64,000 bases of DNA from Actinernus sp. WN-2022 (taxonomy: Eukaryota; Cnidaria; Anthozoa; Actiniaria; Actinernidae), in NCBI GenBank assembly GCA_030867875.1, contig JAOWCC010000936.1, positions 79,889,032 through 79,953,031 on the forward strand. Reading direction: 5' to 3'. The position numbers and the translations under genes were made by a program. Below are positions 1-14,900 of this stretch, in pieces (positions within the stretch are counted from its first letter, which is position 1; every line of letters starts with the position of its first letter). Below the pieces are notes generated by a model. It saw nothing but the letters and a program-made list of their open reading frames with translations. It was not told the DNA's origin and did not search any database.

Positions 1-165
1 AGAGAGTGTCGTTTCTTAGCTGATACCATGCTGATTTTTCGGACTCTGGACTCTTAGACACGTTTTAGTTTATGCATACTCGTGTAAACGTTTGTTAAAG
101 TTGATAAAAGACAAAAGGGTTTTACCGAAAGGCATTAAATTTCGCGTCGTTAATTTTCGCGGTAT

Positions 166-243
166 CTTTTATTCGCGGGACTTTAAGTTCGCGATTTTTT
201 TTAAATCGCGAAAATCGCGAAATTTAAGTCCCGCGAAAATTAG
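166..243. repeat. Foldback hairpin
   Basis: Imperfect inverted repeat: TTCGCGGGACTTTAAGTTCG on the left faces CGAAATTTAAGTCCCGCGAA on the right. MITE-like; TTCGCG words recur. No ORF. Confidence 0.7.
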
Positions 244-1862
244 TTACAATAAGGTAGCAGAATATGCAGATTAGCAAATATCAAGATGGCGGCGGCTCTG
301 TGTTGGAGCGAATAACCGCTGGATAATTCACGGGCGATATTAAATAGATAGCTGCTGTCCAGTTCGTGGGCGCACATCAATTCATGCACGGAAAGTAGAA
401 AACAAAGGAATGTTAATCATTTGCAGGGTCAATACTATTCAATACACGTCTACAGCATTCTTAGTGTCGACCAGTTTCAATTAACAGAAACATTTGGGAT
501 AATTTGGGTGTTTTATCATTATTTGTTGCTCAAAAGTTGCCAAGGAAGGCAAAAGTTGCTCTAGGTTGCTTGCAGTACAAAAAGTTGCTCAAAACTGCAG
601 AAGTTGCTCAAAAGTTGCCGAGCACAATCTATTCAGGCCTATTGGCCAATCATTTCTCATCACAGTTCAACTATCTGTCAAGATTTCCCGCTGTCGATTT
701 CCAATCAAAGCTTACGCGCCGCATCGAGAAAATGTTAATGTAGCCGGTTGTTCTAGTTCTCTTGTGTGACTTGAAAAATTGGAAAGACAAAAAGACCTCA
801 AGGTGAACAAAGCCAAGGTGAACACCTAGAGACGCCTTGAATGCCAGCATAGTTAGTAGAGGAGACAGCAGGCGTCTGAAAATAGCGAGATCGTGGTTCA
901 ACCGATTCAGGGTCATCGTCAGACTACGTTTCCATCTAAGCTTTCTTGGAAACAAATATGCTCTCGGCTGGCTCTTATCAATTCTTCTTTATTATTATGT
1001 TCAGATGTGGACCACTCGGCACTCTTGGGGACTCGTCGGGTTTTGCGAGGACTTCTATTTAGCTATTTGGCTCGTAGTCGTAGGCATTGTTTGTTTTCCA
1101 AGCTAAGGGCACCTGCTTGATTTTTGGAAGACAAGGCCAACAACCGATGGAATTATGAAATCGTGTGTGGAAAAACCTTTCTCAATAAACGTAAACATGA
1201 ATTTAAAATGCGCTAGCTTGCCCCTCACCGTCGTTACGGGCGAATGAGCACTTATCATGTGTTTATTGATCTGCTGTCAATTAAACAGAACATTTTACTT
1301 CTGGTTAAAAACTTCCTTTTGGTATTTCTCCGTCAATATATATTTTTTTGAACGGCGTTTTTGGTATATGATAAACTACTAGTAAAACTACATTTTGTGC
1401 GCAAAATATTTCCCCCATCTTTTTCGTTTTCAAGTCAGTGGCACGCGCGACACATCACACCATCTTCTGTCACGATGTCATCACGTGGCGCGTGATACAT
1501 TGGATTTTGATCACTGCCACGTGACCTCGCGTCAACCAATGAGAGCGTGCGTTGTATCTGGTAAACGTATGGCTGTGTAACAATTGGAATTATTGCACTC
1601 CTTTCAGCCAATCTGAAACGGGATTGCGTATTTGTTCTTATCTTACTTCCGGCTGATAAATCTAAACGTCAGAAACTGCACGCTACTACTCGTGGTAGCA
1701 TTCGGCTAGCGCCTCGAGAAATCCACGAGAAATAACGAGGCGCTAGCTAGCCTCGAGATACGAAAAACGTGAATAGTGAAGCGAATGATGGAAACATAAT
1801 TGTGAGAGAAAAGTAATTCTAGCGCGTTATCACGTGACGCGGGCAGTGCCGGATTCCGTGTT

Positions 1863-2340
1863 GGCAATCAGCCAATCAGGACACGAGAAACTGAGCCGTT
1901 GTTGTAAAAAAGGACATACCACGGTAACTATCGTACATTGTTAACGAGCTATCGCGCAATAAATCTTGCAAGAGCGATCACGTAATCTATCGTGGTATGT
2001 CTTCTTATTTCCAATGGCAATAAGCCAATCAGTACACGAGAAACTGAGCCGTTGTTGTAAAAAAGGACATACCACGGTAAACTATCGTACATTTGTTAAC
2101 GAGCTATCGCGCAATAAATCTTGCAACAGAGATCACGTAATCTATCGTGGTATGTCTTCTTATTTCCAATGGCAATAAGCCAATCAGGACACGAGAAACT
2201 GAGCCGTTGTTGTAAAAAAGGACATACCACGGTACACTATCGTACATTTGTTGACGAGCTATCGCGCAATCAATCTTGCAAGAGCGATCACGTAATCTAT
2301 CGTGGTATGTCTTCTTATTTCCAATGGCAATAAGCCAATA
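1863..2340. repeat. Three tandem copies of a 153-155 bp foldback unit
   Basis: Unit begins GGCAATNAGCCAATCAG at 1863, 2016, 2171 and (partial) 2326. Inside each unit GACATACCACG on the left faces CGTGGTATGTC on the right, about 90 bp apart, so every unit can form a hairpin. The short ORFs across it are shadows. Confidence 0.88.
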
Positions 2341-2920
2341 AAAAAAAACGAGAAACTGGGCAGTAAAAAACATGTGTTACCCGGCGTCTCCATACCAACG
2401 TGAAGATGCTCACCCTTAGCAAGCCTTGTTGTCGTGCGAAGTTATTTTCCGACAGTTTTCTTTTTGCTTCTTCTTTCTACAAATCAAAGGTGTTACAATA
2501 GTTATAGCTACAAATTAACATTAACAGCCAAGGAAACGTGCTTCGCTTGACGTCAACAACCTATGATAATATGTTTATTTCGTACCATTTGACACTGGAA
2601 AAATGTTGTAAATTGGAATTACAGCATTATTGTATTTTACCATATTACGGAAATACCATGGAAATCAGAATTTACTCCGTTATGGTTTGTCCATGGTTAT
2701 TTTCCTGATATTTCTATTGAAATATTGCAAAATTGGAAAGCCATGGAAATACAATGGAAATTTGGATTTAATTGCATCATGATGGCATGAAAAATTTATG
2801 AAAAATAAAAAAAATGTGTACAGCAATAATCGTACGAGTTGTTAATAACCATATAATATTTTAAGCAACAATGATATTCCATTAGTGATTTTTTGTATGG
2901 AAACAGAAATCCCAGCACAC
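2341..2920. other. AT-rich stretch without a recognised gene
   Basis: Contains loose repeats of CCATGGAAAT-like words (2640-2770). No exon with both splice signals and coiled-coil coding was found here. Confidence 0.4.
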
Positions 2921-2977
2921 CTCTTGCCTTGATATCTCAGTTCTACTCTTCTGGACGCTCATCGTCTCCTTTGTGGC
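2921..2977 (-). CDS. CNTRL: CNTRL exon 40 of window, probable
   Basis: 57 nt, phase 0 to 0, 19 residues ATKETMSVQKSRTEISRQE. Acceptor CAG after a pyrimidine run, donor GTGTGC. Phase fits exon 39, but the exon is short and 5 kb away, so it could be chance. No stop codon with a terminal exon was found below it. Confidence 0.5.
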
Positions 2978-5900
2978 CTGTGGAAAAGATTGTACTTAAT
3001 ATGTAATGTTAATGGGTATCAGAAATCAAACATCAGATAGCTAATTTGATAGTTTATACATACATACGTACATAAATGCACACATACATACACGTTCATA
3101 CATATATACATACAATACAAAAATGTATACAGTCATATGTATATATGAGAGAATAATTGACATCATCACAGACGCCATTCCACCTGAGAAGCCCGTACAC
3201 CGGCTGTATGTCAGCCTACACACGCAAGAAAACATGTAAACAAAAGGGTAGGTGGTAGGAGACACCATATCAACAAGAGCCCATCTGGGCTTTCACTCGG
3301 GCCACATGAGATTGAAGATGAAATACACTTTCATTTGAAATCCTCTTAGTAATAACCAAAGGGAAGAATTATTAGCTGAATTTAGCAGTCTTTAGGAGTG
3401 GCCGGTAGCGCGGTGACTTTCATTCTCTGCTCCCCTAGTATATATGTAATTTAATATTTTTGTTTTTCTCGTATGTTGACCTTTTAATTTAAACACTACT
3501 TATTCGTTTAACACACTGCATTTGAGCAGGCATATATTCATTGTTTTGAACCCGAGAATTAACCGTACTACCGTACTTCATGGTCCCTTTCTTTAGTAGT
3601 GGGTTGTCGGTCAGGTGATTGTAAACTCTCGTCATTTAGCACAGAAAATGTATTCTGATGAATAGGGATCGGGTTGTCATGTAAGACTGATGGCTCTTGA
3701 ACAAACTGATTCGTTGCTAAAGCTTCAGTAGGTTGGGTAGTCTCGGAACACTGGACACCTTGGTCTTTCATTGTCTTCTTTTTTGTATTCTTGATTTTTT
3801 TTTTAAGTTTGAAAGTCGGATCTCAGCTTTATTATATCCGCTTTCAACTCGCCATTTTCAACTTCTAGGTCAATAATACGTGATGACAGCATCTTGATTT
3901 CGGTCTTGTATATATTATCTTGCTGCACTAATTTGTCTTCCAAATGACTGAGTTTCGTTTCGTGATTCGTGTTTTGATGTGACGAGAGTAAGAATTCATT
4001 ACGCATATCAGTTAGGTCAGCCTTCATGTTACAAATCAAGGTCATTAAATCAGCGAGAGTTCTTATTGCGGGCTAACAATCCTCGTGAAGAATCTAAAGA
4101 ATTGCGTCTCTTCCGGTTTGAATTTGACTCATGTGTATGTTGCTTTTGGAGTTTCAAGGATATGTTGATCCAAAATTACAGGCCTTGGGGTTTTTCATTG
4201 ACTTGTGAACTTGCAGGCTCTGTAATTTGTTTTGTTTTCTTAGTATAACATAAAGTGTTGAACATGTTCATTTTCTCAAGCATGTCGTGCGTGACCTCTG
4301 TTTCTTCATTCATTAAGTTCTCTACTTTCATCTGTAATCTGGGAAACTCAATCTTTGCCCATGCCTTGTCACATAACTATTCCTGTTGTTAAGTAGACGT
4401 GGATGGTTATAAGTAAAATCCTTCGACATCTTGTACCGTTTCCGCTAGGTCAATATCCTCGCTGGAACGAAATAATTTGATCTCAATACTCTCTGACTGT
4501 GTCTCTGCCTCATTTAAGTGGTCGATCCAACTTACGGTAAATTTAAATCTCTGACAGTTTTGAAGAGACTCATAATATTGGTCTTGAAGTGCCTTCACCC
4601 AAAATAAGATGTTCTCCTCGGATGTTTTAAATGCAGCACAGCGAGCCGATGGCTTATAGATTCCAATATCTATCTTCGAATTTTAGCTTTCCGGATCCTG
4701 ACCCCTTCACTGGCTTCAGGTCGTCGTACGTGTTGTTTATAAAATTACTGGCCATCTGGGTAAAAAACGCGGTCCTTCGGCTTCGACAATAGCGCCAGTT
4801 GAAATATCCTGAGCCTGTTGGAAGGCTTTCGCACGAGTGAAGTTAAATAAAACATTAAACTGCTTACAATTGAGAGATGGGACTCCAAATTAGAGAGAAA
4901 GTTCCTCTACCATCTTGATTTACTGTATTAAATTATGTAAATAAATTAACCTGGCGATTGTTGCGTGACCAGCACAGTGCGATCTGATTGGTGCTGAAAT
5001 TTAAGACATGGGTCAAAAGTCACATTTTGTTGCACCCAACAAAAAAAATATAATAATAACCGCTTGCATTTTAAGACTCGGTGCTGTCACAGGCAGCCCG
5101 AGTAATTATTCCGGCATTACTTGATAAAACTACGAGCAGAATTTAGAGCAAGCTTTCTCAAAAGTACGTTTACGGATAAGCCTCTTGAAGGATTTGAAGT
5201 CAGGAGCTGTTCTTAATTCGTCTGTTAGTTCATTCTCGCCCCATGTAAGACAATCCACCAAGGTCCGGGATTCCGGATCCCAGTCTGTGCATGGATTCCG
5301 GATCCCGGCCTCTGGATTCCGGATTCCAACCCGATTCCGGATTCCAAACATCTGGATTCCGTATTCCAACCTTCTGGATTTTTTACCAGTTGTATCATTA
5401 CCTTATGTCTCTTGCATGGTCAGTACATGCATAATTCGTTGTCATTTACCAGTTGGTAATTTTAATTGACTTAAAAGTCAATTTGACAGCAAAGATTGAT
5501 CATTCCAAGATTTTATAGAGAAGTAAGTGTCAACCTATTATCGGCCAGTTTACTTGATCGTTTCCAGTCGTATATCGAACAGGACTATTGGCAATGTTTT
5601 TCTTCCTACGTGTCGACTAAGTCTGCATAACCTGATTCCTTTCAAATCTCAATATTATCCCTGAAAATCGACTGAAGATATCTGTTGTTGACAAACCTAT
5701 TATCGGCCATATTAACCTATTATCGTCCATATTAACCTACTATCGGCCAAGCAATACCATTACCAGACACTCGATGTTCGTTTGCTTTGTAACCATGGAA
5801 AAACCTTTATAAAATATTTGGATTGAGGCTAGAGTTATTCAGCGACTATCTAGGTCTGTAAAAACGTACTTCATTTCGGGCAAGCGTGGCGGGAATAAGC

Positions 5901-8900
5901 GTTGTTGTTGCCTCGTTGCTTGTAGTTGATTCATAGCTTCTACACTGTACTATAAATTGTGCCTCGAGTTTTCACATTCTTGTAGTAAAATGTTTCCTTG
6001 CGATAACTTACCTTTCCTTTGCTTTTTTTCACTATAACGTTTTTCGTATACACTCTGGGCAAAAAGGAATTCCCGCCACTTCAGCTCGCGCGCGCCAGTT
6101 TGTCACGTTTCATCCACAGGGTGTCCGATAGTAGGTGTGCGGAGTTCCGTTGAGGATTTACTCTCTCGGCAGTGGAAAATCGCCACAGGACGCGATAAAG
6201 TATATTCACGAGATAAAGGTTGGCTAATAAAGTGTTCTGGTGGAGTTGTGCTGCTTTCGGGTTTGATTTTATTCAAACTTTTGGGAATCGCGTGGTGTCT
6301 GCAATGACGTTTCCCCGCACGAGGAAGGAACGCCATTTCTGCAACAGGTAAACAGAAAGTCTTTAAATTTCACTGAATCTTGAGAGTTAAGAAACAATAT
6401 TTTTTTAAATTAACATTTTCCCTAAGGATATAACAATCACAAATACTACATAAAGATACAAAAACAAAAATAAGTTCAAGTAATTTCTAGTAACGGAGGC
6501 TCATAATAATGAAAAGACAACTTGGACTTCTCTCTTGCAATGTGAAGCTCTTAGTCTCTAATTGATTTTACATTATTTAGGAAGAGCTGTAAAGTTGGTT
6601 TTACCTAATCTCGTACATGGCGTGGGATCTGGGTACGAGATTAGGTTTTACCTTATCGTATCTGCAATAATAAATCTGTCGCTTCCCTAACAAAATTAGG
6701 TGATTAATAATATAAAAATTTCTTTATCATAAATTCCAAACATAATATCGAATTTGGAGAAGAAAAGAACATTAAAACCACGTGTACGCATCCATGTAAC
6801 TATTTCTTTCCAATAACCCTGAGATGTGTTACACTCGTAAAAAAGATGGCACAAGGTTTCTTCTTTATCACTACAAAAAGTACATATTGGAGAATCAACC
6901 ATTTTCATTTTAAATAATCTGTAGTTAGAATAAATGACACGATGCAATAATTGAAATTGAAATTCTCTAGTTTTAGTATCAATTGCAACTTTAAAAGGGC
7001 AAGTATATATGTCTTTCCAATTAAAACTATTGTTGGGGAAAATATCAATATATTTCTTTTGAGCTGTTGGAACACTATAATTTGCTAATTTTGATTCTAA
7101 TATAAAATCCAGTACAGTTTCTTCGAAGTAATCGATTGAAGAGTATAGGAATTATCATTATAGAATATTAATATTTCATCAGTACTCTCTGAAATTGTTA
7201 CAGGAATCAGTCAAGAAACAAGATGATAGGGTTAGTATCGATATAAAGTGAACAGTCTCGAACTGGATTGAAAACGTTTTACATGCGTGCCTGAGAATCG
7301 GAGATGGCCGATAGTAGGTTGACTTACCTTGCTTAAAGGAGTGAAGACCGTATGACGTCCTTCCCTTAGTGATGCGGAACGCAGGGTAAACATATCTTTA
7401 AGGTAGTTAGGGCCAGATGAACCGTATTATGATTTATAAACTGTAATGAGCATGTCCTGGAATCTTCTATTGAACAAGTTCTGGGATCCTAACTTAACAA
7501 GAAGGCTACTGTAACTAATTCAGAAATTATGAAAAATAGTTATGAGCAAGCACTTGTTAAGATGTTCGAGTTTGTCAGAGTTTCTAGCACCGCAAAATGT
7601 CAGACTGGAAAACAGTAATGTAAAATGAGGCAGCAGGAATGCTTTAATTTACACAAACGACATTTAGTGTGAGATCATATAAGTTTGCGAAACCTTAATA
7701 GCACATAGATTAAACAAAAGAAGCGGAAACTGTCTCCATCTTTTGTCGGGATACATTGCTTATTTTCAGTCCTAGTGTCCCTCGCTATAGCGCTACGCTC
7801 GCACCGCATATAAATAATATGTTGTCCTAAAGTCATGTTATTCCCTTGATGTCATTTCTATTATAGAACTGTAATAGTACACATAGATGAAACGCAAGTA
7901 TGATCTCAAAACACAGCCTTAGCGGTCTCATAGTCTGCTGTATGAACTCCACAACTGACTGACCTCATTCAAGGATTTCTGGAGCGCTACCAGCTGCATT
8001 TCCATGCCATCTTTAGTTTTTTGTAAGTTCTTGATGTCCTGCAGCGTTTCTTCGCGAGACGCTTCGACTTCTTTTAAACCTTGTATAATTTCCTAAAAAA
8101 AGCAGTGCAAAACGCTATTTAGAGGGAACAAATCATGTAAACACTAAGATGAAAGTATTTATACTATTAAGGGCCCATTGACCGTTGCTAGGGAAAGTTT
8201 GCAGCCTCGTAAAATCCGGAAAATTAAATAGAGGTCAATGATTATTGTCAAGGTGACTCCTTGGGTAAAGTCTTGTAGTCTGATGACGTTATTAAGCGAT
8301 GTCAAGGATTTTTAATCTACTAGTAATTTATGAATATTTTCCGAACCTACGACTCAATGCGCATAAAACCGAGCATGCGTTTGCTATTACGACAAAAACA
8401 AATACTTTACAACACTTTTCAGTCCAATTTTAAGCTTTTTTGGCGAATGAAAAGCCATAACTTTGGCATTTATTGTCGGTTTCCCAAATCCATGCTCGCT
8501 TTTGTGGAGAACGTGGTCAACAACATTTTAACGGGAAAAAGTTTGGTGTTTAGTGAAAGCGCGCTAAATGTTTAGGATTTTTAGAAACCGGAAGTGAAGA
8601 AATAAACGCATGCGCAAAAGTGCCTGTAATCACTTGACTTCTTGAGTGGCCGTACGTTTCTTCGTGTTTTTAGAAGCCATGTTCTCGCTGGAAGCAGCCA
8701 ATTCAGCTTCTGTATGTTTGACAACTTTAGATACTATTTACTAGATGTTCTTTCAATCTATCAACAGTGGAAAGAGCTCGGCTACATCGGAGAGTCTAAT
8801 ACAAGTTTGCTTTCCCATTCATCGGCGATTTCCTGACTGATTTGATCACTGTGTTGGCGGCGCCGTACGCTTGTCGTTACTTTTTTACTCGGTACAAATT

Positions 8901-11900
8901 ATTAATTATTTCCCTTTCTCTAGGTTCAAGTACAGTTAGGCGCCTTTCGAGTCCTGAACGATTCCTTCAAAATTATCAGATTGAGATTCTTGTCAAGTAT
9001 TATTTTCTTTCACACGATAAACCCCGCTACAGCTTGTTCCGACTTTTGAACACTTTACTTCATTCATTCATGAAAACCTTTCAGGTAAACCACGAATAAA
9101 ACTTACAAACATGTGTAAGTATTAAAACTATCGGGTGGCCGGTGAACATGCATAAAACTAGCCTGAGAAAACAGCCGACTCATATCGCCCGAGTCGGCTG
9201 TTTCCTCAGCCTAACAAAAACCGGAAGTCAAAATCGCGTCTGCTGCTGCGAGCATAGCAACGGTGTTTCATAGCAACGAAATATGTCAATGGCCCTTAAG
9301 GGCGCGTTTTTGGGACCACTTTGAATATTCCTATTCCGGTATAGGATTAACAGAATACGCGGAAGTCGAAGGAAGTTACTGAATTTCTTTTCCAGCCAAA
9401 CGCGCGCGCGCCACAGATTTCCCGCCAAAAAATCCCCAAACCTCTTCCGAGTAAACCGCTGTTCCGTTCATTCTGAGAAGAATGAACAGAATAGCATTCC
9501 AGTGTTCAGAATAGTATTCCAGTATTCAGAATAGCATTCCAGTGTTCAGAATAGTATTCCAGTATTCAGAATAGCATTCCAGTGTTCAGAATAGTATTCC
9601 AGTATTCAGAATAGCATTCCAGTGTTCAGAATAGTATTCCAGTATTCAGAATAGCATTCCAGTGTTCAGAATAGTATTCCAGTATTCAGAATAGCATTCC
9701 AGTGTTCAGAATGATATTCCAGTGTTCAGAATAGCATCCCAATGTTCAGAATAGCATTCTAGTGTTCAGAATAGCATTCTGTTCATTACGGAAACGGAAC
9801 AGGTCACATGTAATAGGAAAAAAAACCTCTGAATTTCTAACGAGACCTGAAACAACCATGGGGGCTGAACAAAGCCAGGTCCCGGCTAATCCACAGATCG
9901 AATTGGAACATGATTACTGTCTATTCTGCTGTTCTTGTATATAAAGAACGCCTCCCGAGAGAGTTATGGACTTACTGATTTCATCTGCGATGCAAGTAAT
10001 TCCATATCTCCTCTTGCAGTCTTGATTTCACCTTCGAGATTTTCTTTTTTCTAACAACAAGAATGATACAATGAACTGTGACATAAAAGTGATGTGACAG
10101 GCCACACATTTCATTTCCATCTGTTAGCATTAAAGGACGTGAACGCGAACTAGCGAAACCTTGAAAACTATCAATTGTTATATTGAAATGAAATTGTAGA
10201 ACTAGCAAAACTACACTTATAACCCAAATTTTGGAACATTAGAACTGTATGCCAATGAATGTATAACCATTGTATTAACTTTGTACTATGCGACCGCCAT
10301 CTTGGTGGCCATAAAACTACGTTACATGCAAATAAAGCTTAATATCCCATCAGAATCATTGGGTTTCACTTCAAAACTCTTTGGATGCAATTTGATTCAT
10401 TTAAAAAAATTGCAAACTTGTTCCCAAGCTCTTTTCCTCCTGCCGCGGGAAAAGGCTGGTCACGTGGCACGCGAAATCTGCGTGGTAACAAATTTTGAAC
10501 ATGAGAGAGGGGAGGGAAAGTCAAACTCTGTCCTTACTAAGTCTAGGATGGAACAGACCTTTTATCATCAAAACAAACTATGTAACACAGAGATCTTACG
10601 CAAACCCCGAAAAAGGTTTATAATAGTTCATCCACATCAAGTTGCTGTCGGCTCTGTCAGTCCACAGGCGATATTAGGAAAAATCTTTACGGGAAACAAA
10701 CAGTCATTCGCTTCTTTTCGCAGCCGAGGCGTAGGACCTGTGTGGAAGCTCTCTTTCTCAGCACGAAGGTTTGCCACATCTAGTGTGTGAGCCACGTCAA
10801 AGGAGATCAAACAACTGTATGGCGAAAGTTTGTGCAAGCCAAACCTAATACAAGACAATAACAATGTGTATGGAGGTTTCACCATCGGCCTCTCAAACAC
10901 TGAAGAGTCTCAAGACTACGAAGTTCAACGGAAGATCAGTGGGAAGCAGACTTGCCTTCAGTCCTCTATTTCACCTGCTTTGGTTCAAGGTTTATGCTAA
11001 AATAGATACTATTTGTAATTGCGTGATGCAAACTGTTCAAAAATATGACGTCGTACGTCCAAAGCTTAGTTTGACATCACGTCCCATAGCTTTTTTGTGT
11101 GACCAACACCAAACCAGGGTCTTTTCCTCCGCGAGAAAAAGAACCTGGGAACGAGGTTGAGAAATTCGCACAGCGGGTACAATTTTTATGCTTTTCGAAA
11201 AACACGCTGGGCACGTGAAAGTTTCTATGTAGACTTGTATTATCGATGTCTAGAAAATGTACAAAGAACAACTTTGTAGAACTTATTATAGGTTTTAAAT
11301 AGATTTTAGATTTATGATGACGTCACATGCAAACCAAGAATACCGACCTTATTTCGTAAACATTCCTCTTTGATTGTGTTCAGTTCTTCAGAAAGTTTCT
11401 GCGCGTTACTGTAGTGTTCTTGAGCCTCCATACGAAAGTACTCCACCTCACGGGTCGCCCTAAGCTTATCCTGAGCGTGCTCCTAGAAAAATGGGAACAG
11501 AAGATGCAGTAAATTGCCAACAGGTTGATCAGGTTTATCATCACTCAACCGTCTCACCATTCAGTCACACAGCGGTAAAACGTTAGGCGCATGCGCTTAT
11601 AATAATAATAATAATAATGGCCACATTTATATAGCGCCATATCAACCACAGTTTCATGGCGCTTTACACATGACTGACATATCCCGTCAGTGAATTATTT
11701 CGGACTGCTTCACGGCGCTAATAGCTGCCACGCAGTTTACAATGTTGAGTGTGGTTAGTGCAATGGCCAGGCTGCTGTACCGGGTGACAATCCCCTACTC
11801 TTTTTCGAGAAGTACAACAGGTTCTTTCACGTCCCCTTCAAATACTGATTAGAAGTGGAAGGAGACAAGGCCAACGGCTTATAAACGTCCCTGCCCAAGG

Positions 11901-14900
11901 ACGCGGCCGGGATTCGAACCCCCGACCTCCCGCACTCTAGACCGTGCTCTACCAACTGAGCTAACCAGTGAGTTCAGTGCACGAACGTCACGCCAGTTTC
12001 CCGGCAATGAAAGAAAATAAAGGAAATCGCCTCTGTTTTTACTGTGTGTGGAATGTTTCGTCAAAAACAAAACAAAAACTGATTTAAACAAGGACCCGCT
12101 TTATAAAAGAGATTGCTCCTCCCCTTTCCTCAACCTTTGGGATTCGAGATTGAAATTAAAATTTAGAACAGTGAAGCAAGAAAGAAAGTTATCAGTCCTA
12201 TCTTGTTAGAATATTACATTGCTGACGCTAAAATTAGATAAGTTTAAAAAAAAGTAAACAGCAGGAGATAGTTGCTCAGTTATTCCTGTCCAGAGCAGGG
12301 GCGTAGCCAGGGGGAGGTTACAGGGGTTCTGGAAACCCCCTTCGTGATTTCCAAAGGGTAAAAAGGCTCTGTAAGATGATGGATCGCACTCGAAACCCCC
12401 CTCCCCCTCGGAATCCCCCCTTGCAGAACTCCTGGCTACGCCTCTGCTGTCAATAGTGTTTTAGAACCGTTTACAAACTCTGTAGTGTTATTTTACATAT
12501 TAAACATTCAAGTGTTTGATTTGAATTTTGTGCAATAACAAATTCAGGATCACTCCAGCGGAGCATCACATGCTGCAGAACTTTGAATAGAGATGTTCAC
12601 TTGACAAAGGCTGAGTGACAACTGAAGGTGCGAGGGTGCTTGGCAGAGGCCTTTTATAGTGCAGGTCCTTGTTTAAAGCTTATCCTCTAGCTAAACAGGT
12701 TATAATAATAATAATAATCTTTATTTAACGTGGGGGACAAATACAGCAAAATACAGGCTGGTTTCCAATTTGGCCCACCTACTACTAACAAGAGATTACA
12801 AGGAATATTGGACTAATAAAAGTATGTACAAGACTCTTAACAGCAAGGAATACAAGAGAACTAAGCTATGAAGTAGAAATACATGAAGAAAACAGTAAAT
12901 ATAGTAAATAACGTATAATTGAATTGTCATAAAATTATTACGTTAAATGTCTAAACTAATATTGGCGCTTAATGTTAAAATATTCCAGGTTAGAGTTTCT
13001 GTCAAAATAGACGTTAAATGATTGATTTCGAAAAGGCTTAAGTGTATGGGTGGTCTTAGCAGAGGAGGGCAAGGATTTCCATAATCTAGAGGCGCTAGAG
13101 TAGAAAGTGCGACGACCGCTGACGTTGGACATAGTTGGGGGTCAACAAACAAACTCAGGGATGAGCGGGTTCTGTAGTGGTGCACATCACTTAAACGGAT
13201 ACAGTATTATTAAAACATTTAAACAGAAGGCTAGCTTTGGAGAGAGTAGTCAATGCAATTTGATAAAAAGAGGAATTGACCTGGGCATCAAGTAATAATC
13301 GCGCAGCAAGTTTCTGAAATTTTAGTAGACGGAGGAGATCTTCACTGGAGCAGTTACCCCAGACTACAGCATTATTTGAGATTGGGCTTAATAAGAGCAT
13401 TGAAAAGAACTAACCGTTGTTCAATGGGAAGGAAATGTCTAATGCGCTTAAGTAAATTTAAAGTTTAAAGGGAACCTCGGCTGAAAAACAATGTTTGCTC
13501 TCAAGTGTTTGTTATGGATGCCTAAGTCTGTTTCTGTGTTTGTCTCCAGTAAATTGTACACTAGATGTCATTGTTTTTGAGCCGAGGTTCCCTTTAAGTT
13601 TAAGGTTTAAGTTTTCTTAATTTGTAATTCACTGCGAGTTTACTAAGGTAGCCCATTATGGATCAATCACGGTTTCTGGGAAACCCCACCCCTCCCCCGC
13701 ACTTCACCCTAACCTAACCCCACCCCTCCCCCGCACTTCACCCTAACCTAACCCCACCCCTCCCCCGCACTTCACCCTAACCTAACCCCACCCCTCCCCC
13801 GCACTTCACCCTAACCTAACCCCACCCCTCCCCCACACTTCACCCTAACCTAACCCCACCCCTCCCCCGCACTTCACCCTAACCTAACCCCACCCCTCCC
13901 CCGCACTTCACCCTAACCTAACCCCACCCCTCCCCCGCACTTCACCCTAACCTAACCCCACCCCTCCCCCGCACTTCACCCTAACCTAACCCCACCCCTC
14001 CCCCACACTTCACCACTTCACCTCCACGGGAGGGGTGGGTGGGTAGTTTAATGGTAATCATTAATAAAGCGATGCATATCCACGGGAGGGGTGGGTGGGT
14101 AGTTTAATGGTAATCATTAATAAAGCGATGCATATCCACGGGAGGGGTGGGTGGGTAGTTTAATGGTTAATCATTAATAAAGCGATGCTTATCCAAGGGA
14201 GGGGTGGGTGGGTAGTTTAATGGTTAATCATTAATAAAGCGATGCATATCCAAGGGAGGGGTGGGTGGGTAGTTTAATGGTAATCATTAATAAAGCGATG
14301 CATATCCACGGGAGGGGTGGGTGGGTAGTTTAATGGTTAATCATTAATAAAGCGATGCTTATCCAAGGGAGGGGTGGGTGGGTAGTTTAATGGTTAATCA
14401 TTAATAAAGCGATGCATATCCAAGGGAGGGGTGGGTGGGTAGTTTAATGGTAATCATTAATAAAGCGATGCATATCCACGGGAGGGGTGGGTGGGTAGTT
14501 TAATGGTTAATCATTAATAAAGCGATGCTTATCCAAGGGAGGGGTGGGTGGGTAGTTTCCCAGAAACCGGTATTGAGCCAACATTATTTATTTAAAAGGT
14601 TTAAAAGCCTTCGGAAACTTTACCAAATCTGTATTTGACCAATCTCCTCCCCAGTCCCCCCGTAAGCCAGCGAAGCATAACGTATTGTCGCGGTGTGCGC
14701 ATGTGCAGGATGGCCTGGGTTCGATTCCCGGCTGGACCATCATGCATCAGTGTGAATATAACCGAGCAGACGGTGCTTCACCTCGTGGAGTTGTTCCAAC
14801 ATCTCTTCATGATCCTTTGCTTTCAGGGTGGCTTCTTTCAGTGATTGATTTGCTTTGTCTTTTTCCTGCAAAAGAACATCGAGTGTAATTTCTAAAATAA

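Noticed and set aside
10281..10790. 169-codon plus-strand ORF
   Set aside because: No domain, no heptads, average composition of non-coding DNA, antisense to the gene, no splice context.
13685..14020. Telomere-like repeat because of CCCTAACCTAACCCC
   Set aside because: The unit is 34 bp with a long C-rich part and lies inside a TIR element; not (TTAGGG)n.
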